A DNA stretch of 13,644 nt, from NCBI GenBank assembly GCA_025769875.1, contig JAGFNK010001180.1, positions 1-13,644 of the forward strand, in the 5' to 3' direction. Made by a program: the position numbers and the translations under genes. Every line of letters begins with the position of its first letter. Positions within the stretch are counted from its first letter, which is position 1. Source of the DNA: Russula earlei (Eukaryota; Basidiomycota; Agaricomycetes; Russulales; Russulaceae). The notes under the pieces were generated by a model. It was not told where the DNA came from. It saw nothing but the letters and a program-made list of their open reading frames with translations, and did no database searches. This document shows positions 1 to 7,837 of this stretch, piece after piece.

Positions 1-1046
1 GTCTTGACACCCCCATGCACATGTTGTATCTCGAGCTCTTCCTTCTGCCCCTTCCTTACATCATTGTTTGATCTCACTTGGTCTAGATTTCCTTTCATCA
101 TGCCTGCCTCTGTATATAAACACCTCAGCTATTCTAGATGAATAACAATTCTCTTTTGTGCCTCTCACACCAGTCTGCAAAAACCAAGAAGCCAAACTGC
201 TGTGTGCAAAGTGCTCTTCTGCTCCCTTCTGCTCCTACCTGCCCTTGGATCAAGCCCCAAAGACTCCACATGCCCAAACTGGCATGCTACAATGCCTTTT
301 CTCCTGCTCTCCCACTCTGCCTTTCTTTGTGTCTCACTCCCACTCCTGACTGGCCTTGTCCACCTTTCATCCTCTCCAACAAATTCAGATAATGCATCCT
401 CTTCACCTCCTCACTCATTTCTACCTTGCTTCCCCCTTCATTCTCTGCCACCCATGTCATTGCTCCCTGCCCATTGCCTTTCAAGCAGGGCCCTCATTGG
501 GCCATCACCTTTCATCACCTTTCCACCTCCTCTTGCCATTTCTTTTACCATTGGATCATCCATCTTGGCTTGAGCCCCATGCCTCCTCCCACTTGCCTTG
601 CATGCACCTCAGTCGCCATCACCAACACCGCTGGATGCCTTGTGCTGTTCCCCTTCAGTCGCCTCAATGCCAGTCCTTGGAACAGCAGTAGAAGGAAGGA
701 TTCAAATGTTTCAGGGCTACAAGGTATGATACCCCAGTCTGACTCCCCTTACAATTGTCTCTATTTTCTTTCACCTTACAAATTGCCTTTGTTTCTCTTT
801 TACCTCACACTACTTCCACCCACCTCTGATCACTATACTCCACTGCCTCAATGAAGTTTTGCTCTACACAGTCCATACATGTCTTGCTCCATGTCTCCCT
901 CTTTGTCTCTTGTTATACAATGTTCCTTTTACATTTACTTCTTACCTTTTGCTATGGATTGCTTGCCTTCATATGTCCCTTTACCTACTGGTCTTGTGAT
1001 CTCTTATGTCTTGTGATCCCTTCTCTGTTATCATGTGATCCATACA
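1..1046. other. Pyrimidine-rich noncoding stretch, no gene recognised
   Basis: This is a C/T-rich stretch with short overlapping open frames, none of which looks like a protein family. The open frames follow from the paucity of purines and I do not call them genes. A TATA box with its downstream context lies at 113-120 and is listed separately. The 15-mer TCCATACATGTCTTG occurs near 871-885 and again at 1039-1053, where it spans the start of the next LTR. The first 9 bases of the window match the last 9 bases of the LTR at 7007-7835, which could mean the window begins at an LTR end, but 9 bases are too few to assert it. Confidence 0.5.
105..200 (+). promoter_or_regulatory. LTR-like TATA promoter and leader
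   Basis: TATATAAA at 113-120 is followed by CACCTCAGCTATTCT, and 60-70 bases later by a GTCTGCAAAAACCAAGAAG-like leader. The same order of blocks (TGTATATAAA, CACC, AGCTA, then a GTCTG..AAAAACAAGAAG-like leader) is seen at 6155-6252 inside the TIR element. The two are probably diverged copies of one LTR family, with transcription running rightward. No LTR ends can be fixed here. Confidence 0.35.
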
Positions 1047-1792
1047 TGTCTTGGTAACACTGGATTGCTGTTACTTTCCCTTTGTTTGGTTCTCTTTCCA
1101 TTTATATTCACTTCTTAGTTCCGACTGTGCAATGCTGTGCACTTACTGTGCAGCACAGTTACTTGGTTATGACTCATCTGTGGCCTCATTTCTATGACTC
1201 CTACTTATTATGACTCCTACTATACTAGTAGCACAGTCAAAGCGCAGCTATTGCTGTGCTTCTCCTGTATATATAAGCTCAGTACTTTGTGACCAAAGCC
1301 CTAAGCTTGGTCTCTTGTAGAATCCAACCTACTCTTGTCCAACATATTCGCCTGCAACCCACTTCACTCCTAATCCTCAAACCACATCCACATCTCCATC
1401 TCACCAACTCTTCACACACACCAACTACCATCTACTCTACCTATCCCTTCCTTCCCTAAGAGTCTCTCTTCACTCCACTGAGAAGAGCTCTCCTCCTTTA
1501 AGACCTACCTTCCTCTACTCTCTCTGCGTTGTTCAAGGTCTCTGACAGACTTGAATGCATATAGCTAGTGGAACCAGCCCTAGTCTATCCCATTACAAAC
1601 TTACCGTAGCTTCTCAACAGACCAAGTTGTACTAGGAAGGGTCTATTGGCCATAACCTGCTCAGCATAAAACACTTTGACCACTGCAGGGATCCTTACTC
1701 TTTATACACAGGAACCAGCCCATTTCTCGAACACCTCTCAACTATCAACTCATCTTCATGCTTGAGAACTGACACGGCTCGTTACCATGACA
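1047..1792 (+). repeat. LTR, 746 bp, solo or orphan
   Basis: The LTR starts TGTCTTGGTAAC and ends GTTACCATGACA, so its ends are inverted repeats matching at 11 of 12 positions, with canonical TG...CA termini. A TATA box lies about 220 bases in, which fits a U3-R-U5 layout read rightward. The flanking 5-mers, ATACA on the left and CAATG on the right, do not match. No primer-binding site follows it and no polypurine tract precedes it, so I read it as a solo LTR that lost its duplication or an orphan left by rearrangement. It does not resemble the other LTRs here closely enough to be the same family. Confidence 0.7.
1267..1277 (+). promoter_or_regulatory. TATA box of the 1047-1792 LTR
   Basis: TATATATAAG lies at 1268-1277. 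A transcript start about 30 bases downstream, near 1300, would set the U3/R border. The bases at that point are not complementary to the sequence after 1792, so a self-priming site is not supported for this LTR. Confidence 0.6.
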
Positions 1793-2750
1793 CAATGTCA
1801 TTTTTTAGCATAAATACTTAGCACAAACAATGCAAAATGGTGTGTGTTGTGTCCCTCTTGAAAGCTGAAGTCCAAGCCACCCCTGAGACTCCCTGAATGT
1901 CCCTTCATCATTTTATCTTCTTCACTTCTCACTCTGCCCCCAGGCCTTTGCTTTGGATGAACTCAAGGACCACCATCTCCTCATTTCCATGTCTGGGGTA
2001 TTGCCTCATTTCTCACCCAGGTATCTGGTTGATGCTCACTTGTCTTGGTCCAATAGCTTCACTCCTACTCACTTGTGCACCCCCAGAGACACTGAAAACA
2101 ATGCAACATCCACCCCCATAGGAGTGAACCCAAAATGTGGCATCCCACACATTGGCTTTGGAAAATCCATCAGCAACATCACCAATATCCTCACATGTGA
2201 CCACCCTCTGGCTCATTTATTGCTGTAACTACTGAAAGGCCACCGTTGGTAAGTCTAGTCATCTAGTCAGCTCCCTTGAAGGCTTCTCCATTATTTTTAA
2301 TATTTATCCACACTCAACATGTTATGTGGATAAAATTTGTAAGAATCTCCCTGTATGGAAATGTGAGTTTGGGGGGAGAGGAAGGACACTTGCCACAGAG
2401 GCAGGGGGGACTATTTTCCTCACAGTGAAGCCCTCTCCATGTGGGTAGCATTACTGGAGAATCAGCCATGCACTGATACAGAGGATCAGTGGCTTGATGC
2501 ATGCACTGATGGGGGCTTGAAATGAGGTGAAGGTGAGGAGATGGGGCCATGACGCGATCAGATTATTAAGACCCTCTTTTCTCTTCTTCTGGAATCTGGG
2601 TTTGTATTCCATGGCATGTATACACAATGGACAGGAATGGATAAGTCCAGTCCACTAAAACTCAACTCAGTGGTAAATAAAGGTGAAATATATTGACCAC
2701 TGAATCAACTCAGCTTAGATTATAAATTATTTTAAAACAATTGATTGATT
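1793..2750. other. Gene-free stretch before the copia LTR
   Basis: Mixed-composition DNA with only short open frames (up to about 90 codons) and no recognisable domain. A purine run at about 2370-2387 resembles a polypurine tract, but no TG-starting LTR follows it. I see no RNA gene. This may be ancient transposon debris or intergenic host DNA. Confidence 0.45.
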
Positions 2751-3145
2751 TGTTGCCCTTGTTGAACCAGAACCCGAATGGATCAAAGAAGGCGAAGACC
2801 TTCATACAAGGTTCAAGATCTGCTCATAGATTCTACATGTTAGACAGAACTTTAGCATATGCGCTTATGGCAATAGGGTTACACATACTACGCTATCTAT
2901 CACAAGATGCAGCCTTATGCTGTGTCTAGAACGTTTCCACATCACGCATCACTGTATGCATGATATAGTGGACACCTGTAGTCACCTCTTTTGGACTTAG
3001 GAACAGCCCTGGGTCATAGAGGTATAAATACCATACATGTAGATGAGTATGCATATTGCTCTACACCCCAATATCAGTTGAGCACTTAGCACAACCTCTA
3101 AGGTGGGTTTCTTGGCCTGTTAGCTGTGCTCTATGCTGCGCAACA
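2751..3145 (+). repeat. Copia 5' LTR, 395 bp
   Basis: The LTR begins TGTTG and ends CAACA, a perfect 5-bp inverted terminal repeat. A TATA box (TATAAATA, 3023-3030) lies about 270 bases in, leaving an R-U5 of roughly 90 bases. The right end is fixed independently by the primer-binding site that starts at the next base. The length is normal for a fungal copia LTR. The matching 3' LTR is not in this window. Confidence 0.8.
3023..3030 (+). promoter_or_regulatory. TATA box of the copia LTR
   Basis: TATAAATA in the second half of the LTR, read rightward into the gag leader. Transcription would be expected to start around 3055, about 90 bases before the LTR end. Confidence 0.65.
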
Positions 3146-3157
3146 GGTTATGGGCCC
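3146..3157 (+). promoter_or_regulatory. Primer-binding site for half tRNA-Met(i)
   Basis: GGTTATGGGCCC starts immediately after the LTR ends. It is the reverse complement of GGGCCCAUAACC, the anticodon arm of initiator methionine tRNA (anticodon CAU). Priming from the cut anticodon arm rather than the tRNA 3' end is established for Drosophila copia and yeast Ty5. The position directly after a CAACA LTR terminus makes a chance match unlikely. Confidence 0.8.
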
Positions 3158-3312
3158 TGCAAGCCATGCACCTTCATCGGCTGCAATGATGGTGAAGCAT
3201 CCCTGAAGCCTGCATGCTGTGGCAAGCTAGTCTACCCTAAGGGGAGACTATGTTGGCTTGTTTTAATACAAATACTCTTCCTGACGACCTCTAAGCCTCT
3301 TTAACAGCTACT

Positions 3313-3702
3313 ATGTCATCGTCTCAACCATCTGCCCCTGTTGTTCCCATCCTTGATGGTGCAAACTATGGTATCTGGTCAAAGGCTATGAAAGCCTACC
3401 TCATGTCCATTGGACTGTGGGGTTATTGCAATGGCACTTTTGACTTGCCAGTCCTTCCTGGACTTCCTTAGGTGCCTCTTCCTGAAGAGATAGCTGCCCA
3501 TGCTGCTGCACAAGTAGCCCTGAGAGAATGGAACAAAGGAAATGACATGGCAGTCGGTCATATGGTCCTAAGATCTAGTGTTGTGATCCAACAGGATCTG
3601 ATGTCCTTGGATAACGCTGAAACAATCTGGAATCACCTTGAAACCCTTTATGGTACAGCAACCACCACTAGCAGTCTATAAGAAGCTATTTCCATTTGCT
3701 TA
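3313..3702 (+). pseudogene. Copia gag, N-terminal half (broken)
   Basis: The frame starts at ATG 3313 (MSSSQPSAPVVPILDGANYG). It shows the usual copia Gag pattern: an NYGIWSKAMKAYL segment near residue 20, then a WNHLETLYGTATT segment near residue 110, like UBN2/DUF4219-type Gag. Gag would form the virus-like particle that packages the RNA. A TAG stop interrupts it at 3469-3471, after which the same frame runs on. A TAA at 3679-3681 breaks it again, probably through a small indel, and seven more codons lead to the insertion point at 3702. The matching C-terminal half lies at 6664-7006. The element cannot make this protein. Confidence 0.8.
3701..3702. repeat. Left TA target-site duplication of the TIR element
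   Basis: TA precedes the left inverted repeat, and TA follows the right one at 6662-6663. Deleting the element and one TA gives continuous gag codons (L then N-P) across the junction, so the duplication is read from the sequence and not assumed. Confidence 0.8.
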
Positions 3703-4110
3703 TTGCCGTTTTCAGCGCACTTGGCGGAGCTTGAATTCCACCCAAATCGGCGCAGAAACCCCCTCAAACATGCGGGATGAATATCTCCCTCAAAACAGCT
3801 TCAATTCATATGAAAATTATTGTCCCTGAATCGCCTGAATGAGGGCTAGGCAGCCCCATTGTTTTCATGAGATTTGAGTGAGAATTGGTGGAGCTGGACT
3901 CAAGCCACCTCCACATGTGTATTAGATGAATTACAACTCAAAATCATGGTCTATATCTATTATTTTTCCCTCATGTTGTACCCATGGGCTGTCTTGAGGC
4001 AGCCCCATAGTGTTTTTGACTCAAGTGTTGTGGTGTGCAACATTGTTTTCAGTGTGATTGGAGTGACGGCCAGCCACTCATTGCCCCTCTTACCTCTCCA
4101 TTCTGACCAT
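3703..4110 (+). repeat. Left terminal inverted repeat (408 bp)
   Basis: It matches the reverse complement of 6253-6661 with about 11 substitutions and one missing terminal T, about 97 percent identity by eye. The outer 325 bases differ at a single position. Nearly all other differences fall in the innermost 70 bases. It contains GGGCTG/CAGCCC inverted pairs and two copies of GGCAGCCCCAT, possible subterminal transposase sites. It also holds an open frame (from 3874) for a short hydrophobic stretch (MVYIYYFSLMLYPWAVL), present in both repeats. I do not call that a gene. Confidence 0.85.
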
Positions 4111-4239
4111 ACACATACCCTGCGCCCATGCCCGCTCCAGCCTCCATCCCCATCGTGCACCATCGCCTCCACCTCGCCTGCCTTGCCCATCGTCCCTGCG
4201 GTTCCCACCTCGTCCGCCGTTCCCGTCACCCTCGTTCAC

Positions 4240-5170
4240 CGCCGCCATCCTCGACTCGCCAGCCATCATCGCCTCGGCTCCACCTGCCCTCGCCGTCCCA
4301 GCATCACCCGCATTCGCCATCATCGCCACCTCGTCTGTCCCCGCCGCTGTAGCCTCAGCCGTGACATCGCCTATCGCCACTGTCCCCGTCTTAGCCCAAC
4401 CAGCTCCCGCGCCCTCAGTGTCGCCTGCTATGGCCACTGTCTCAGCTCCATGCACAACCACCATCTCAACCTCGCCCACCGACGTTTTAGCGCTGCCCGC
4501 CACTTCAGCCCTCGCAGCCTCGTCTGCCACCCCCGCCTTCATCTCATCCGCTCCCATGCCCTCAGTCGTCTCGTCACCCTCAGTCTCATCCGTCGCCTCA
4601 TCCGTTGCCACAGTAGCCTCAGTCGTGCCAGCTGCCGACTTCGCATCAGTCTCCGTCTTAGCCTCGCCCATACTCATCAGTTCAGCCCAGTCCGTCATAG
4701 CACCAGCATCGCCAGCCGCTGCCGTCTCCACCCTGCCCTCAACCTCAGCCTTCTCAGTCTCAGCCGCCGCCACCGCGCCCCTAGTTTTGCCAGCCGTCTC
4801 CGTCACCCCAGCTTCAGATCAGTGAACCGCCGCCACTGCGCTCTTAGCCTTGCCAGCCGCCTTAGTCTCGTCAGCCGCCACCGTAGCCTCAGCCTCAGCC
4901 ACCGACATCTTAGCGCCACACGCCGCCGTCTCCACCACCATCTCACAAGCCACCGCCGCCACGCCCTTGTCAGCCTCCGCCGCCGTCGCCCCTGCGTCGC
5001 CCTCAGTCGTCGCCTCCGCCCCGTCCGCCTCCACCGTCGCACCAGCTCAGTCCGCCGCCACCTTCTCAGTCTCAGCCTCAGTCTTCTCAGTCTCAGCCTC
5101 AGTCTTCTCAGTCTCAGCCTCAGTCTTCTCAGTCTCAGCCTCAGTCTTCTCAGTCTCAGCTGCCGCTTTA
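4240..5170. repeat. GC-rich imperfect trinucleotide/short-unit repeat tract
   Basis: About 900 bases are built from imperfect runs of GCC, TCA and GTC-like units (TCAGTC, TCAGCC, CCGCC). Long open frames therefore appear on both strands at once: A/S/V-rich and H/R/S-rich on the plus strand, A/T/E/G-rich and L/R-rich on the minus strand. Frames open everywhere are what AT-poor repeat DNA produces, so I do not annotate any of them as a gene. A coding role for the plus frame 4361-4825 or 4850-5770 cannot be excluded. Confidence 0.6.
5063..5160. repeat. 21-bp tandem repeat, 4.7 copies
   Basis: The unit TTCTCAGTCTCAGCCTCAGTC repeats exactly at 5063, 5084, 5105 and 5126, with a partial fifth copy from 5147. 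The unit is 7 codons long, so each open frame carries a 7-residue repeat (SVSASVF on the plus strand, ETEKTEA on the minus). Perfect copies inside an otherwise degenerate tract indicate recent expansion. Confidence 0.9.
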
Positions 5171-5384
5171 GTAGTTTTGCGCGACACCAGCACCACCGCA
5201 CCGTCACAACCCCTCGCCACCAGCACCACCCCAGAAGACCAAGAAGGCCTCGGCCACGAACTTAGCCACAACACGCCACAACAGGAGCAGAAGCCACCGC
5301 CACAGGAGAAGCAGTCGCTGACGCCAACAGCACACCGCACGCCGCCTCCCACATCGCCTCCCCATCCGTTCGCACGCTCTCGCC

Positions 5385-5614
5385 CACGTCTGCTGCCGAC
5401 ACCTGCAGTGGAGACGACCCCGCCGCCGCCGCCGCAAGACGACAGATCCCACCCCCGCGCAAGCCGCCCCACGCATCCTCTTTCTCGAGTCCTCGCCACC
5501 TACGTCTCTATCTACGAACTCACGCTCACCGCCTGCGCCTTCGCTCCTTGTCCACGCCTGCTGCCACCACCTGCAATGGAGACGACCACGCCGCCACCAC
5601 CACAAGACAACACC
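5385..5614 (+). repeat. ~168-bp direct duplication inside the TIR element
   Basis: A block of about 60 bases at 5385-5446 recurs, diverged, at 5553-5614, 168 bases downstream. In the plus frame that is open from 4850 to 5770 both copies read RPRLLP- or CPRLLP-like followed by a METT..PPPPQD segment. The period is a multiple of three, so the frame is kept. This is compatible with coding sequence or with a simple segmental duplication of GC-rich DNA. Confidence 0.6.
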
Positions 5615-5836
5615 ACCATCACGCAGCCGCCATCTCGTCACCGCCGCCCTCGTCTCCATCGCCTCCGTTTCCCATCGCCCTCGCCTCTTCCGTCATTGCC
5701 ATCGCCGATCGCCGCCTTCGCGTCTTCCGCAGCACAAGCAGCCGCGACCGCCGCCTCAATTCAGACATGAAAGGCTCAAAACACTCGCATTCAGACGCTT
5801 GACCGAGGACGGTCAAAGTTTCAAGCCCCCGGGAGG

Positions 5837-6252
5837 TGTAAGGAAGATTATGGCTGGCCTCGAGATCACATGTGAAAACGCGACACGACACGACATGAGA
5901 CTGACACCTCAGCTCCCTTTCATCCCTTGCCACCTCCCTCTCGTTCCAGGCAGTCCACCGACCGCACAACACAAGCCATCTTGCGTGCGACATCAAGACC
6001 TCGATCGCATCGCCCAGCCCTTGCCACCAATCACGCGCCCATGCACGCCTCGGCACACTAGACGTGTTCGCGTCTCAAGCCTTTCACGACCGCCTCGACC
6101 GTCTCAACCAGTCTTGATTCACTTTCATGCCATTCATCTCTAGTACCTCTCTCCTGTATATAAAAACACCCTAGCTACTTTGTAGTAGAAAGAGTTCAGA
6201 ATAGGACCCCTCTTTGCAACCCACTCCTCTCTGTCTGTGAAAAACAAGAAGG
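5837..6252 (+). repeat. Possible LTR fragment captured in the TIR element
   Basis: A short purine run (GGGAGG) precedes TGTAAGGAAGATT, as a polypurine tract precedes a 3' LTR. The sequence then runs about 320 bases to a TATATAAAAA box at 6157-6166 and a leader similar to that at 105-200. The far end is cut by the right TIR, so no CA terminus or duplication can be shown. If right, a DNA transposon has acquired part of a retrotransposon together with its promoter, which points into the right TIR. It could instead be an unrelated promoter. Confidence 0.35.
6157..6166 (+). promoter_or_regulatory. TATA box pointing into the right TIR
   Basis: TATATAAAAA is followed by CACCCTAGCTACTTTG, similar to the context at 113. 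Transcription starting near 6190 would run through the right inverted repeat. Confidence 0.45.
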
Positions 6253-6661
6253 ATGGTCAGAATCGAGAGGCGAGAGGGGTGATGAGTGGCTGGCCGCGAC
6301 TCCAATTGCACTGAAAACAACGTTGCACACCACAACACTTGAGTCAAAAACACTATGGGGCTGCCTCAAGACAGCCCATGGGTACAACATGAGGGAAAAA
6401 TAATAGATATAGACCATGATTTTGAGTTGTAATTCATCTAATACACATGTGGAGGTGGCTTGAGTCCAGCTCCACCAATTCTCACTCAAATCTCATGAAA
6501 ACAATGGGGCTGCCTAGCCCTCATTCAGGCGATTCAGGGACAATAATTTTCATATGAATTGAAGCTGTTTTGAGGGAGATATTCATCCCGCATGTTTGAG
6601 GGGGTTTCTGCACCGATTTGGGTGGAATTCAAGCTCCGCCAAGTGCGCTGAAAACGGCAAA
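6253..6661 (-). repeat. Right terminal inverted repeat (409 bp)
   Basis: Reverse complement of 3703-4110, with one extra terminal base (ends GGCAAA where the left starts TTGCC). The TA at 6662-6663 is the second half of the target duplication. As in the left repeat, an open frame beginning MSENWWSWTQATSTC runs inward on the minus strand (6489 to 6196). Conservation of that frame simply follows from repeat identity. Confidence 0.85.
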
Positions 6662-6663
6662 TA

Positions 6664-7006
6664 AACCCAAGCCTTCATCCTGGCCCACAATTGGATCGGA
6701 TTCATGCTGCACTCCAGTGCCTTACCACATCCTCCCTTATTATTCTAAACACTTTGCAGGTGCTCATAATGCATGCTGCCATTCCCCCAAAATGGGAAAT
6801 GCTCATACACATCATCACTCAGAACTACGCCCTTGAGGATCTTAACCCAAAGGACATGTGAGAGGCAAATGTCTCTCAACACCAAACCGAGCTAAATTGT
6901 GGCACTGGCAAAATGCACAGCATGCAGAAGCTCTCTGCTGTCAAATGCAAGCATGGTGACCCCTCCTTCTCTTCCCAACAGCAGGGCAATAAGCCCAGGT
7001 GCAATG
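6664..7006 (+). pseudogene. Copia gag, continuation after the TIR element (broken)
   Basis: This continues the gag frame of 3313-3702 in phase: NP..HPGPQLDRIHAALQ, then IPPKWEMLIHIITQNYALED, then a basic KLSAVK.KHGDPSFSSQQQG tail. That matches the C-terminal half of copia Gag just before the zinc knuckle. A TGA interrupts it at 6859-6861. The sequence ends at 7006 where the LTR of element 2 begins. It is direct evidence that 3703-6663 is inserted DNA. Confidence 0.85.
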
Positions 7007-7271
7007 AGTTATGAACCAAGGCCAGGTCCTGGCCATATATTGTCCTATTTCACTCAAAGAGGAACCTCTCTTACCTTGCATCGTCAACACACTTCTGATT
7101 CTTGGGCTACTCCCCCTGTGATGCAAGATATCACTATTGCAAAGGCACTATGACACGACCAGGCACCCATTTCCTAATCGGGTAATCATTGCGTGGCAGC
7201 CACATGGCCACTCAGCCACCAGGGACCCAAAACAGTGGCATGGACTCCTACAACTCATTGCATAACTCATA

Positions 7272-7382
7272 TGACGTCATTTAGCTCCAATGACATCATG
7301 GCTGACTGAGCAACTCCACAATGACTTCATGGGCTCACTAAGCGCTCCACAGTGACATCATAAAGATGTCATCGCTCCACAA
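7272..7382 (+). promoter_or_regulatory. CRE-like 31-bp repeat array in LTR U3
   Basis: A palindromic TGACGTCA at 7272-7279 is followed by TGACATCA (7291), TGACTTCA (7322) and TGACATCA (7353), the last three exactly 31 bases apart. The spacers share a CTCCACA segment. GATGTCAT at 7365 adds an inverted half. TGACGTCA is the consensus site of ATF/CREB-type bZIP factors. The array lies 130-240 bases upstream of the TATA box, where a U3 enhancer would be expected. A related array is kept in the solo copy (about 9580-9695). Binding is inferred. Confidence 0.55.
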
Positions 7383-7507
7383 TGATCAGTAATACGCTCA
7401 GTAAGCCTGAAATCTGACACAAGCAAGTTTATGCTCCTGTAGTCCTATTGGATGGTACCAAGGAGTCTAGAATAGTTCCAATCCTTTGTAATCGACCTTG
7501 TACACAG

Positions 7508-7515
7508 TATATAAG
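7508..7515 (+). promoter_or_regulatory. TATA box of LTR element 2
   Basis: TATATAAG, with the self-priming R sequence starting 32 bases further on at 7540. The spacing fits a transcript beginning at or next to 7540. The reverse-strand solo copy keeps the box at 9451-9458. Confidence 0.7.
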
Positions 7516-7539
7516 CCCCAATGTAGCATGGCAGTCGTC

Positions 7540-7549
7540 AGACTGTCCA
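7540..7549 (+). promoter_or_regulatory. Predicted transcript 5' end that pairs with the primer site
   Basis: AGACTGTCCA lies 32 bases after the TATA box and is perfectly complementary to TGGACAGTCT at 7838-7847, two bases beyond the LTR. In Tf1-type elements the first bases of the RNA fold back on the primer-binding site and prime cDNA synthesis. The same 10-mer is kept in the diverged solo LTR (9417-9426, minus strand). Confidence 0.65.
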
Positions 7550-7837
7550 TTTGTGATACTCTCCTTCCAAAGTACTCCTCAGCGACCGCTTTGTTTAAAG
7601 TCCCCCTCCTTGTCTTAAAGGCACTCTTCAACAACCACCTTATTTAAAGCCCCCTCACTACACTGGCCTCTAGTCTTTGCCTCTGACTCTTGCAACACCT
7701 ACCAGTCCCCTTCTGGTACCTCATTGTCATTTGGCTCGTCCTCTTGTTCAACACCGTTTACGCCATGTACCATCTGTTCTGACCCTTGCCCACCTGCTCC
7801 TGAGTCCTTAGTGATCAGCAGTACATGTCTTGACATC

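Larger units (their letters stand above)
3703..6661. mobile_element. Non-autonomous DNA transposon with long TIRs (2959 bp)
   Basis: Two inverted repeats of about 408 bases bound 2142 bases of unrelated interior. The element sits in the copia gag with an exact TA duplication, and gag codons resume in frame on the other side. A TA duplication is the hallmark of Tc1/mariner-type and similar transposons, but the TIRs are far longer than usual for that group. The interior encodes no recognisable DDE transposase. It consists of GC-rich, proline/serine/alanine-coding low-complexity DNA, tandem repeats and an LTR-like fragment with a TATA box. It is probably mobilised in trans and appears to have captured foreign DNA. 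The family is not one I recognise. Confidence 0.75.
2751..7006 (+). mobile_element. Ty1/copia retrotransposon, 5' part, interrupted twice
   Basis: A 5' LTR (2751-3145), a half-tRNA primer site (3146-3157), a leader and a gag reading frame (3313 onward) occur in the order expected of a Ty1/copia element. The 3703-6661 TIR element splits the gag, and the gag stops abruptly at 7006 where an unrelated LTR begins. Protease, integrase, reverse transcriptase and the 3' LTR are not seen here and may lie beyond the nested insertions or be lost. The 5 bases before the LTR are TGATT, the predicted TSD. Several in-frame stops make this copy inactive. Confidence 0.8.
7007..7835 (+). repeat. 5' LTR of element 2, ~829 bp
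   Basis: Aligns end to end with the reverse complement of the solo LTR at 9131-9960, at roughly 85 percent identity by eye. That copy has TG...CA ends and a clean duplication, which fixes the termini of the family: TGTTAC at the start, CTTGACA at the end. Here the first bases have drifted (AGTTATGAACC for TGTTACAAACC), so the left end is good to within 2 bases. TATATAAG lies at 7508-7515. The 5-mers on either side, CAATG and TCTGG, do not match, as expected for the 5' LTR of an element and not a solo copy. Confidence 0.8.

Noticed and set aside
1..9. First 9 bases equal the end of the element-2 LTR
   Set aside because: Nine bases at a window edge are too short to support an LTR, and no element-2 primer site follows.
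2370..2410. Purine-rich tract resembling a retroelement polypurine tract
   Set aside because: It is not followed by an LTR start and no Pol precedes it.
4803..5207. Minus-strand L/R-rich frame with a regular LRLRRLRLR pattern
   Set aside because: It is the reverse translation of the 21-bp and related repeats. Several other frames are equally open.
3874..5265. A 463-codon open frame with a hydrophobic N terminus and a long H/R/S-rich tail
   Set aside because: The N terminus is TIR sequence, also present in the other TIR, and the rest is GC-rich repeat DNA open in most frames. No domain and no sensible composition.
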